From contig JAKALA010000006.1 in assembly GCA_021813325.1 (NCBI GenBank), forward strand, positions 1-64,000: a DNA stretch of 64,000 nt, given 5' to 3'. Within the stretch, counting starts at the first letter, position 1; each line of letters starts with the position of its first letter. Position numbers and translations under genes: made by a program. This stretch comes from a bacterium. Lineage in GTDB: Bacteria > Verrucomicrobiota > Verrucomicrobiia > Limisphaerales > UBA11358. Below, one piece after another: positions 56,924-64,000 of this stretch. The notes beneath the pieces are model-generated. The model was given only the letters and a program-made list of their open reading frames with translations. It was not told the DNA's origin and did not search any database.

Positions 56924-57867
56924 TCAATAAATGCCTGAAGGCGGGTTTGGTCGCGGGGCGAGCGGCCGGTGGCTTCGCCGGCTTCCAGCAATAGCACCGG
57001 CAGGCCGAACGCTTCGCGCAAGCTTTGCGCCTCGGCACGCCAGAGGTCGCAGCCCGTGAAATGCCAGAGCACCAGCCCGCGCACGCCGCGCGCTGGCAGA
57101 CGCGGTTTCAGCCAGTCATAGAGCCGCGTGTTGGGCCGCTGAAATGCGTCGGTAATGTGATCGAAATATCCGCTAGCCAGCGCTTCAAAAGGATCGCCCG
57201 CATCGACACCTTCCGGGCAAAGGCTGCGCTCGCCAGACTTGGTGGCATTGAGGGTCACGCGTCCTCCCGCTTGTTCCACGCTTTTGAACAGAGTCCAATC
57301 TGATTTAGGGAAAGCGCCGCCGATCAGCGCCAGCGAAATGCGGTCGTCTGACGGGCAGGTTGAAATTTCAGAGCAGGTGCCGTCGCAATGATACGCGGCA
57401 ACGGCTTCGGCCAAAGAACGCGCGTTGGCACTGGGCGCAATCGCACGCAGATTTCGCCGGGCTTCACCTGCGCGGCGAATTTCCTGCCAAAGCGATTTGG
57501 TGTCGGGCGCCGCACCACCCATTTCCTGAAGGAATCGGCCCAGCCGCCTCAGTTCATCGCAATATATTTGCCTCGCCGCCGGTGTCGGCGTGGCGGGCAG
57601 GTTGAACAAAAATACCCGCGACTGGCCGCGAAATTTGCCTTCATCATAACCACGCCGCATTTGATCGCAGGCGGAGGTGAAGACGACTGCATCGGCAGGG
57701 TGGGTTTCGGCAAAACGGACGGTGGTTTCGGCAACCGCGCAAACGCCGGCGGAGAGCGCTACGGGCGCATTGCTCAATCTTTCCTCCAACCAGAGCGGCC
57801 GCGATGTCAGTCCATGAGCCCGAATCCATTCGGCGGGAATCCACGGGCTGGTCAGGAAGACGTTCAT
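56902..57867 (-). CDS. Second 2-hydroxyacyl-CoA dehydratase-type subunit
   Basis: The 321 residues start with FLTSPWIPAEWIRAHGLTSR, the entry motif of HgdB/BcrB-like proteins (approach to the substrate pocket). GVCAVAETTVRF and VVFTSACDQMRRGYDEG carry candidate cluster Cys, and HFTGCDLWRAEAQSLREAFG lies near the end. It pairs with the HgdB-like protein next to it, as alpha and beta subunits do in this family. Its C-terminal LKAEG comes from the heptamer repeat. Confidence 0.8.
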   Translation of the reverse strand: MNVFLTSPWIPAEWIRAHGLTSRPLWLEERLSNAPVALSAGVCAVAETTVRFAETHPADAVVFTSACDQMRRGYDEGKFRGQSRVFLFNLPATPTPAARQIYCDELRRLGRFLQEMGGAAPDTKSLWQEIRRAGEARRNLRAIAPSANARSLAEAVAAYHCDGTCSEISTCPSDDRISLALIGGAFPKSDWTLFKSVEQAGGRVTLNATKSGERSLCPEGVDAGDPFEALASGYFDHITDAFQRPNTRLYDWLKPRLPARGVRGLVLWHFTGCDLWRAEAQSLREAFGLPVLLLEAGEATGRSPRDQTRLQAFIEMLKAEG

Positions 57868-57872
57868 TTATC

Positions 57873-57973
57873 AAGGCTGAAGGCTAAATGCTAAAGGCTG
57901 AAGGTCAAATCGGCTGTGTCCGGCCTGGGCGCTGAATGGTGTTTTTAGCATTCAGCTTTTAGCCTTTAGCATT
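57873..57973. repeat. Heptamer inverted-repeat cluster 3
   Basis: GGCTGAAGGCTAAATGCTAA and AGGCTGAAGG at 57875-57904 face TTAGCATTCAGCTTTTAGCC and TTTAGCATTT at 57945-57974. It is the longest spacing of the four clusters. Confidence 0.8.
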
Positions 57974-58769
57974 TTTCCGCAACGATCAGCCCTTGGATGA
58001 CTTTGCCGGCTTGCGCGAGGGATTGGATGAATTTCATTTCGCCAACCAGTTCGGCCGCCAGGGCAGTGTCAAAACCGATGATTTTCAGCGCGTCGTAAGT
58101 GAGTTGCTTTTCGAGCATGTCGAGATACAGCGGCATTTGGCTGGCAAAGCGTCCGGTGTCTTGCGCCAGTTGCGCGCTACAGCCGCTGGCCTCCAGATGC
58201 GAGCGGTATTCGGCCTGTGAAAGCACGTTGGGAAATTTCATGAACGTGAGATAGCGCGCCGCCTCGGTGTCCGTCATGTCGGTCGGGCCAAGCATCCAAT
58301 CGGTGAAGGCGATTTTGCCGCCGGCTTTGACGATGCGCGCCGCTTCAGTGATCATGGCCCGCTTGTCTTCGACGTAGCACCAGGCGTCCTCGCCCCAGAC
58401 AAAATCAAATTGGCCCGGCGGCAGGCCGCAATCGCTGACGTTGGCTTCGACGAACGTGATTTTATCCGCCAAGCCTTCGGCGGCGACGCGCTGGCGGCCG
58501 AGCTGAATCATGGCGGGCGTGGCATCCACGCCGGTCATGTGCGCCACTTTTTGAAACTGCACCAGAAACTTCAGGCCCGCCCCGGCGCAGCAACAGAAAT
58601 CCACGCCGCGCGAACCTTCAGCGATACCGGCGCAGCGCGCGAGTTCCAGGGAGGATTGCAAACCGCCGAGGTGGATTTGTTCGCCCATGAGGAGCTCCCA
58701 AAGTTTTCCTTCGGCACCGGAATAAACCGCTTGAACATTGGACAGATGAATTTGTGGGGCGGATTTCAT
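57966..58769 (-). CDS. Class I SAM-dependent methyltransferase of the dehydratase operon
   Basis: The 267-residue protein has VDFCCCAGAGLKFLVQF as SAM motif I, with three consecutive Cys where one usually sees Gly-containing residues. It continues with MTGVDATPAMIQLGRQRV, FDFVWGEDAWCYVEDKRAMI and AGGKIAFTDWMLG, similar to glycine/sarcosine- or ubiquinone-type methyltransferases. The gene lies between iron-sulphur subunit genes and probably modifies the same substrate or product. Its stop codon lies in the heptamer repeat. Confidence 0.85.
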   Translation of the reverse strand: MKSAPQIHLSNVQAVYSGAEGKLWELLMGEQIHLGGLQSSLELARCAGIAEGSRGVDFCCCAGAGLKFLVQFQKVAHMTGVDATPAMIQLGRQRVAAEGLADKITFVEANVSDCGLPPGQFDFVWGEDAWCYVEDKRAMITEAARIVKAGGKIAFTDWMLGPTDMTDTEAARYLTFMKFPNVLSQAEYRSHLEASGCSAQLAQDTGRFASQMPLYLDMLEKQLTYDALKIIGFDTALAAELVGEMKFIQSLAQAGKVIQGLIVAEKC

Positions 58770-58770
58770 A

Positions 58771-58866
58771 AAAGGCTAAATTCTAAAGGCTGAAGGCTGA
58801 AACAAGTTTGTCGCAAGAACGCGTGCATATGCTTTGGCATTTAGTTTTCAGCCTTTAGCCTTTGCT
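58771..58866. repeat. Heptamer inverted-repeat cluster 4
   Basis: AAAGGCTAAATTCTAAAGGC and TGAAGGCTGAAA at 58771-58802 face TTTAGTTTTCAGCCTTTAGC and CTTTGCTTTG at 58840-58869. The end of the double-cubane-type gene (KAKAKG and TGA) is formed by it. Confidence 0.8.
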
Positions 58867-60068
58867 TTGATGGTTTCAAATAACGCCTCTACCCGCGCTG
58901 AAATGCGGGCCGAATCCGACGGCGAATAGTCGGTGGTGATTTTCAGATAGGGCAGCTTCAATTCCTCTTCCGCCAGCTTGCGGACTTGGATGGACTCAAT
59001 GTCGTAAGTCAGGCACGCCTGCCAGATGATTTCGATGACGCAATCCGGCCGGAACTTGGCGGACAAGGAGCGGAGCGTGTCGAAACGGCCGGAATTCGGC
59101 GTCAGCACTGAGCAGGGCAGATGATAGTATTTTTTGGCGATGGCGCGGATAGGGGCCGGGTCAGCCGCGTCCACGTCTTCGAGAATCGGCTTGAGGCCGG
59201 TGCAGTTTTCCATGGCCACGACCACCGCGCCGGCGTTTTCGATTAATTCCAGCACGCGTTCCGCGCCATGCACGATCGGCACGCCGGTAAGCAGCACGCG
59301 AATTTCTCGTGGCAGCGACGCCTTCGTCGCAGTCACATTCGGCGACGAGGCGTCGCCGCCACTGGCCGACAAAGATTTCAGCCCGTTTTCATATTGCTGC
59401 AAATCAGCTTCGATGCCCGAGATGATGCTCTTGAATTCGATCAACTGCCGTCCGGTCAATGGCGGCTGGTCCTGCGTCATCAAGTCGGCCAGTTGCCGAC
59501 GCAAGCCGCGCTCGCGATTCATCAACTGAATGGCGGCGCGAAGTTTTTCTTCCGTAATCTGCGTGTTAAATCGTTCTTCGAGATGCGCCTTGAACTTGTG
59601 GAGTTCCTGGGTCCAATGCTCCAGCGCGGCGGCGTTTTCAGCTTTGTGCGGCAGTTCGAGCACATACATGGGCTTGGCAGCGCCCATTAGCTCGAACATT
59701 TTCTTTTTGCCATCGCAGGTGGTCTCGGCCACGACCAGATCAGCCCAGTTCAGGAATGGATTTTTACCGGTGACTTGATAGCCGAACGTGGACTTGATGA
59801 GCGGACAGAGATTGGCCGGAAGGAATTGTTCTGCCGGGGGAATGGTCGCCGCCGAACCGCCGCACAGGCAAACCGGCACGGCGCCGGCGGCCAGAATGAT
59901 TTCGCGCGGGGTGAATTCACACATGATGCCCACCACCGGACGACCCTGCGCCCTGGCCGCCTCGGCGTAGTCGTAGCAATGATCAATCATGTCCTCAAAC
60001 CAACGCAACGCAGCGCCGGCGCTGGCATTGCTGACGCTCGGTTGCGGCCCCGAAGAGCGACATTCCAT
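58848..60068 (-). CDS. Double-cubane-cluster-type reductase, HgdB/BcrC family
   Basis: ATG at 60068 gives 406 residues; TTG at 60128 is another possible start. VVGIMCEFTPREIILAAGAV, PVCLCGGSAATIPP, FLPANLCPLIKSTFGYQ, VVAETTCDGKKKMFELM, AMENCTGLKPILED and IIWQACLTYDIESIQV correspond to the Cys set of double-cubane anaerobic reductases. Those proteins hold an [8Fe-9S] cluster and reduce small substrates with ATP-driven electrons from an activase. It opens the operon, so it is likely the main catalytic component. Confidence 0.87.
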   Translation of the reverse strand: MECRSSGPQPSVSNASAGAALRWFEDMIDHCYDYAEAARAQGRPVVGIMCEFTPREIILAAGAVPVCLCGGSAATIPPAEQFLPANLCPLIKSTFGYQVTGKNPFLNWADLVVAETTCDGKKKMFELMGAAKPMYVLELPHKAENAAALEHWTQELHKFKAHLEERFNTQITEEKLRAAIQLMNRERGLRRQLADLMTQDQPPLTGRQLIEFKSIISGIEADLQQYENGLKSLSASGGDASSPNVTATKASLPREIRVLLTGVPIVHGAERVLELIENAGAVVVAMENCTGLKPILEDVDAADPAPIRAIAKKYYHLPCSVLTPNSGRFDTLRSLSAKFRPDCVIEIIWQACLTYDIESIQVRKLAEEELKLPYLKITTDYSPSDSARISARVEALFETIKAKAKG

Positions 60069-60242
60069 AATGGTGATTGGCTTCAGCGGTTTTGGGATTG
60101 GCGAGGTCAGGAAATACTTCACAAGCAACGGAAAGTCAATGTCCTTGGACGTGCCGCGCAGGCGGGCGACAGTGCTTGACCGGCGGGTAACCTTTCACTT
60201 TCAACCCGTCAGGTAGTTGTGGCATAGTTCATCCCAATTCTG

Positions 60243-60995
60243 ATGGTTGCTGATTTCACACAACACCCGCCTTGCCTGTCGGAACCTAAAACACCGGGAG
60301 AAGATTTTTGCACGACACGTTGGACCCAGGTCTGTCGGGCGAAATCGCATTCACCGGAGGGGCGCCAGGCGTTGGCGGAACTCTGCAACGCCTATTACGA
60401 GCCGGTGGCGGCGTTCCTTCGTTGCAAATTACGGGATGCCGACGCCGCCCGGGAACTGACCCATGATTTCTTTGCCCGCATTTTGAACGGCGGGGCCATT
60501 GCCGGCGCTGAACCGGAGCGCGGGCGCTTCCGGTTTTACTTGCTGGGCGCGGTGAAGCATTTTCTTTCGCATCAGCGCGAGGCGGCGCGCCGGCTGAAAC
60601 GCGGCAGCGGAGTGGATAACGTTTCGCTTGAGGAAAACGAAGCGTGGGGGGTGCCGGATGCGGGGGTGCTGATGCCGGACGCGGCTTTTGACCGGCAATG
60701 GGCGTTGACAGTGGTTGCGCGCGCGCTCGCCGCGCTTCGGCGAGAATGTGCCACCGAGGGACGGGGAGATTTTTTTGAGCAGGTCAAACCGTGGCTTACC
60801 GGCGAGGCTGCCCGCGGCGATCAATTGGCCCTGGCGGCCAGTTGTGGCCTGAATCTCAACGCGCTGAAGGTGGCGGTGCATCGGTTGAAGCGGCGCTTCC
60901 GCCAGTTGGTCAAGGCAGAAGTGGCCGGCACGCTAAACGATCCGCGCCTGATCGAGGGGGAAATGCAGGCTTTGTTTGCCGCCCTGAGCGGTTAA
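60243..60995 (+). CDS. ECF-type RNA polymerase sigma factor
   Basis: The 250 residues show sigma region 2 (RQALAELCNAYYEPVAAFLR, DADAARELTHDFFARIL) and region 4 (GDQLALAASCGLNLNALKVA and HRLKRRFRQLVKAEV). The family is common in Planctomycetes and Verrucomicrobia, often next to a Pkn-type kinase. Here the kinase gene starts 44 bp downstream, so the two are probably linked in one signalling pathway. No membrane extension is present, unlike the sigma factor at 50375-51601. Confidence 0.87.
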   Translation: MVADFTQHPPCLSEPKTPGEDFCTTRWTQVCRAKSHSPEGRQALAELCNAYYEPVAAFLRCKLRDADAARELTHDFFARILNGGAIAGAEPERGRFRFYLLGAVKHFLSHQREAARRLKRGSGVDNVSLEENEAWGVPDAGVLMPDAAFDRQWALTVVARALAALRRECATEGRGDFFEQVKPWLTGEAARGDQLALAASCGLNLNALKVAVHRLKRRFRQLVKAEVAGTLNDPRLIEGEMQALFAALSG

Positions 60996-61039
60996 AAAAA
61001 TTGGGTAACCAAACCGCGCCGTCGTGTCAGAACATTAGT

Positions 61040-63586
61040 ATGAACGAGTCATCTGCCAAAACCTGCCCCAATTGCGGGGCGGCGCTGCCGGTGGCGGGCA
61101 CGGAGGATTTGTGTCCGCGCTGTTTGATGGCGGAAGCGATGGTGGCGACCCAGGCGGGGGAAAAAGCGGACGCCACGCGCCCGGCGTGGTCGCCTGCGGA
61201 GCTGACTGCCTTCTTTCCCCAATTGGAAATTCTCGAACTGATCGGCAAAGGCGGCATGGGGGCGGTTTACAAGGTGAGGCAAAAACAGCTCGACCGCATG
61301 GTTGCGCTCAAAATTCTGCCCTCCGCGATGGACGAGGATTCCGCGTTTGCCGAACGCTTCGCCCGCGAAGCCCGCGCGCTGGCCCGCCTCAACCACCCTG
61401 GCATTGTTACGCTTTATGAATTTGGCAACGTGCAAAGCCAAAACGGGGTGCCGCTCTATTACTTTCTGATGGAATATGTGGACGGCGTGAATTTGCGGCA
61501 ACTTTTGCGCCATGGCCGGATTTCGCCGCGGGAGGCGCTGGCCATTGTGCCGCAGATTTGTGACGCGTTGCAGTGCGCGCACGACCAGGGCATTGTGCAT
61601 CGCGACATCAAGCCGGAAAATATTTTGATGGACCGCCGCGGGCGCGTGAAGGTGGCGGATTTTGGGCTGGCGAAGATTGTGGGGCATCAAAGCGGAGCAG
61701 ACCAACCGGCCACTTCGTTGAGCACAACCGCACAGCGATCCGCGCCGACCAGCGAGATGACCGACGCAACCAAGGTGATGGGCACGCCGCAATACATGTC
61801 ACCCGAGCAATTTCAGGCGCCGGGTGAGGTGGATCATCGGGCGGACATCTATGCGCTGGGCGTGGTTTTTTATCAGATGCTGACAGGCGAATTGCCGGGG
61901 CAACCACTCGTGCCACCTTCGCGTGCCGGCAGCCGGATGCAAATAGATGTGCGGCTGGACGCAGTTGTGTTACGGGCTTTGGAAAAGGAGCCAGAACGCC
62001 GCTACCAGCAGGCCAGCGCGCTCAAAACTCAGGTGGAAACCATTGCCACCAATCTAGGCAACGCGCCCGGTGCGAAATCAGCCGCCGGTGCTGATAACCG
62101 CGGACAGAAGACCGGATCAGCTTCTCCGGCCGCCCGGGAAAAAGGCTGTCCCTACTCATTCATTGTGGTCAGCGTGCTGTTCATTTTCCTGGGTCTCGTT
62201 TCCATCTGGGACATGGTTTGGCACACCCGGTTGGGTGAACAGAAATTGGATTTGGCATTGGTCGGTCTGCCGGTGGGGATGGCATTGTTGCGCGGACGCT
62301 GGTGGTGGCGGCGCGGCGCGCTGGCCGGAGTGTGGTTGGGTTGTTTCATACTGCTGGGCTTTCTCGGGCTTGCGCTTGCCAAAGCCAACGTTCTCAAAGT
62401 GGCGGCCGGCTCGGGCGCAAAAGGTTTTGTCTGGTGGGGCTGGCAACCCAACGTGGCTTCGGGCGTCTGGCTGGGGTTTGGCCTTATCCTGAGTTTGGCT
62501 ATTCTGCTGGTTTGGCTGCAGTGGGAATTGCACCGCGCCGGTGTCAAAGCCCGTTTTGATCAGCGACGTGGAAAGGGTGCCGGTTGGCCGGAGTGGTTGA
62601 TGATAATTGCGCTGGCGTGGTTGGCGGTGGGTTGGATGCCCGACGCCGCGCGGCGGACGCAGCGTTTCACCGGCGCAGCGGCTGAAACATGGGCACCCGC
62701 CTTGGTGCCTGGGCAACTGCCTGATTTGACCATGATCCGGGACGAGGCCAATCGCTTGATGAGCCAGACCCATTACGAAGAAGCTTTGCAGCGACAGATT
62801 TGGTATTTCAATCATGCGCTGGATTACGATCCTTCCCTGGCGGGGGTTCGCCTATCCTTCACGCTTTCGGATTGGGTTGAATTGGGCCGCCGCTATCCCA
62901 AAGCCCGGCAGGCGATGGAAGCCATTCGGGATCACGACTGGAATATATTCAAGGAAGGGTTGCGTTATCCCCGCTGGGTTCGGGAAGTTTTCGATGGTTT
63001 CCCCGGCTTTTCGCAGGTGGAAAAGCGGGATCGGTCCGCTCTGTTTCAGGATATTTACAGTCTCAATTCGTATTTGGGAACCGATGAATCCAATCAGCTG
63101 CTCGTAAAAACGCTCGTGGCCAGAGACCCACAACTGGCACAACACTTGGGCTACCGCGTGCATGAGGATGCTTTTGATGCCTTGGTAAAGAAAAGTGCGC
63201 ATGGTGTCGGCCCGGCGGATTTGGGCGATGGCCAGCCGGCCTTTGGCGCGATCTGCCAGCAATGGATGGCGCTCAAAAAGGAGGAGGTTCGTCTCGGCAA
63301 AATTAATACGCACGTCCAGGCGAAAATGAATGACTCCTGGGCGCAGCGAGGACTGGCAGCGCCCGCCGCCCTTTCCGCAATGTCGCCGCCCAAGGCTGCT
63401 GACCGGATTTTCGTGGATAAGACCCGACAGTTGATTGAAATCCTGGTGGCCAACGGTCATATCGCCGATGCCGAAAATATCCGGGACCAGGCTCTGGCAC
63501 TGCTGGATGACGCCTGGCTTAAATCGGCGGTGAGTGACGCTGAGAAGAAAACTCAACCATCGTCCACCGCCGCCGGCAAACCTTGA
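61040..63586 (+). CDS. Membrane Ser/Thr protein kinase (PknB-like) with N-terminal zinc ribbon
   Basis: ATG at 61040 gives 848 residues. C9, C12, C25 and C28 form a zinc ribbon. The kinase domain has the glycine loop GKGGMGAVYKV near 69, the lysine in VALKILP at 91, HRDIKPEN at 187-194, DFGLAK from 207 and GTPQYMSPEQ after that. Four to five hydrophobic segments follow (about 370-540), then a C-terminal domain of about 290 residues. The frame upstream of 61040 is open but not conserved. It is predicted to sense an extracellular or membrane signal. Confidence 0.92.
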   Translation: MNESSAKTCPNCGAALPVAGTEDLCPRCLMAEAMVATQAGEKADATRPAWSPAELTAFFPQLEILELIGKGGMGAVYKVRQKQLDRMVALKILPSAMDEDSAFAERFAREARALARLNHPGIVTLYEFGNVQSQNGVPLYYFLMEYVDGVNLRQLLRHGRISPREALAIVPQICDALQCAHDQGIVHRDIKPENILMDRRGRVKVADFGLAKIVGHQSGADQPATSLSTTAQRSAPTSEMTDATKVMGTPQYMSPEQFQAPGEVDHRADIYALGVVFYQMLTGELPGQPLVPPSRAGSRMQIDVRLDAVVLRALEKEPERRYQQASALKTQVETIATNLGNAPGAKSAAGADNRGQKTGSASPAAREKGCPYSFIVVSVLFIFLGLVSIWDMVWHTRLGEQKLDLALVGLPVGMALLRGRWWWRRGALAGVWLGCFILLGFLGLALAKANVLKVAAGSGAKGFVWWGWQPNVASGVWLGFGLILSLAILLVWLQWELHRAGVKARFDQRRGKGAGWPEWLMIIALAWLAVGWMPDAARRTQRFTGAAAETWAPALVPGQLPDLTMIRDEANRLMSQTHYEEALQRQIWYFNHALDYDPSLAGVRLSFTLSDWVELGRRYPKARQAMEAIRDHDWNIFKEGLRYPRWVREVFDGFPGFSQVEKRDRSALFQDIYSLNSYLGTDESNQLLVKTLVARDPQLAQHLGYRVHEDAFDALVKKSAHGVGPADLGDGQPAFGAICQQWMALKKEEVRLGKINTHVQAKMNDSWAQRGLAAPAALSAMSPPKAADRIFVDKTRQLIEILVANGHIADAENIRDQALALLDDAWLKSAVSDAEKKTQPSSTAAGKP

Positions 63587-63591
63587 AGCCT

Positions 63592-64000
63592 ATGAAAATT
63601 CATTCTGCATCCTTGCATCTTGCGCTGTTGCTGACAGCCGCCGTCGGGTTCGGCCAACCGGCCGGCGCCCAACCCGCCACGACTTCCGCCGGCGCCCGGA
63701 TTGATCCCCGGACGGGCCTGCCGGTCGGCGTGAATTCCGCGCGCATCGATCCGCTGTCCGGGCTGCCGCAGAATTCCGGCAATGGCCTGCCCGCCGAGGA
63801 GCAACGTCGCAACCAGGCGGAACGCGAACGGCTGGCAGACCACAGTGTCGCCGCCGCCAGTGCGCCGGATTGGGCGCCTTTGCTGCAAGCTCAGGCTTAC
63901 TGTCAAGCCGGCGAGTATGAATCGGCGCTGCAATGTTACCAACGGGCCTGCACCCAGGCGGAAGCGACGCGGAACGCTTCGCAACTGCAAGTCATCTTCG
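63592..64000 (+). CDS. Exported protein with Pro/Gly-rich N terminus and TPR-like start (3' truncated by window)
   Basis: ATG at 63592 opens 136 codons to the last complete triplet. A signal peptide (MKIHSASLHLALLLTAAVGF) is followed by a short duplicated motif, RIDPRTGLPVGV and RIDPLSGLPQNS. LLQAQAYCQAGEYESALQCY looks like the first helix pair of a TPR domain. It lies five bases after the kinase gene, so it is probably co-transcribed and could be an extracellular partner. The rest is outside the window. Confidence 0.75.
   Translation, partial: MKIHSASLHLALLLTAAVGFGQPAGAQPATTSAGARIDPRTGLPVGVNSARIDPLSGLPQNSGNGLPAEEQRRNQAERERLADHSVAAASAPDWAPLLQAQAYCQAGEYESALQCYQRACTQAEATRNASQLQVIF

Overview
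The window is a GC-rich bacterial chromosome segment that looks like Verrucomicrobiota, probably a soil or freshwater relative of the Pedosphaera/Limisphaerales group. This is inferred from gene content. There are PEP-CTERM exported proteins, secreted proteins or fragments ending in a short Phe-Tyr-Arg tail, ECF sigma factors with long C-terminal extensions, a Pkn-type kinase beside a sigma gene, a DUF1080 lipoprotein and a pectin-degradation repertoire. No rRNA, tRNA or CRISPR array was seen.

Layout. 1-13 kb: the 3' part of an AddA/UvrD-type helicase-nuclease, a membrane-anchored GrpE-like protein, a lipid kinase, pectate lyase (PL10) facing a GH28 polygalacturonase, a family II pyrophosphatase, OsmC, an EboD/AroB-like synthase, RuvB and a PEP-CTERM protein. 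13-20 kb: protein isoaspartate methyltransferase, a decayed secreted gene with a G10 tract, a dispersed inverted-repeat element, then a CarB that stops at 501 residues. CarB is followed by a compact three-gene restriction-modification-like cassette and a second copy of the carB 3' end. The two carB tails encode identical residues but differ at 33 of 59 codons over the first 177 bp, and are then base-identical for 111 bp. This is the most unusual structure in the window. 20-32 kb: hisD, a Gdx/SugE exporter, a secreted FAD oxidoreductase and hisC in one run, then a PEP-CTERM trypsin-like protease, pyrF, argG, a GH99-like secreted protein, engB, a PaaK-like adenylate-forming enzyme and an OYE-family reductase. 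32-42 kb: an HtrA-like protease, a DUF1080 lipoprotein, an MscS channel, an AT-richer island with an 830-residue repeat protein between a REPIN-like doublet and an IS630-type MITE, a DUF455-ATP-grasp fusion and DAHP synthase. 42-54 kb: argH, rpoZ-smpB, rpmB, a DUF1015 protein whose 3' end is abutted by an IS5-family remnant, a CE12-type pectin acetylesterase, an ECF sigma with a membrane partner, and thiM-thiE.

54-64 kb: a second copy of the dispersed element, then a five-gene minus-strand operon. It encodes a double-cubane-type reductase, a methyltransferase, two further HgdB/BcrC-like subunits and their ATP-dependent activase. Each of its four gene junctions carries an inverted arrangement of GGCTAAA/GGCTGAA heptamers that also supplies the stop codon of the upstream gene. 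The window ends with an ECF sigma gene, a membrane Ser/Thr kinase and the start of an exported TPR-like protein.

The biosynthetic genes (carB, argG, argH, hisC, hisD, pyrF, aroF, thiM, thiE) are scattered singly or in pairs rather than grouped in classical operons. The pectin enzymes PL10, GH28 and CE12 point to plant cell-wall polysaccharide use.
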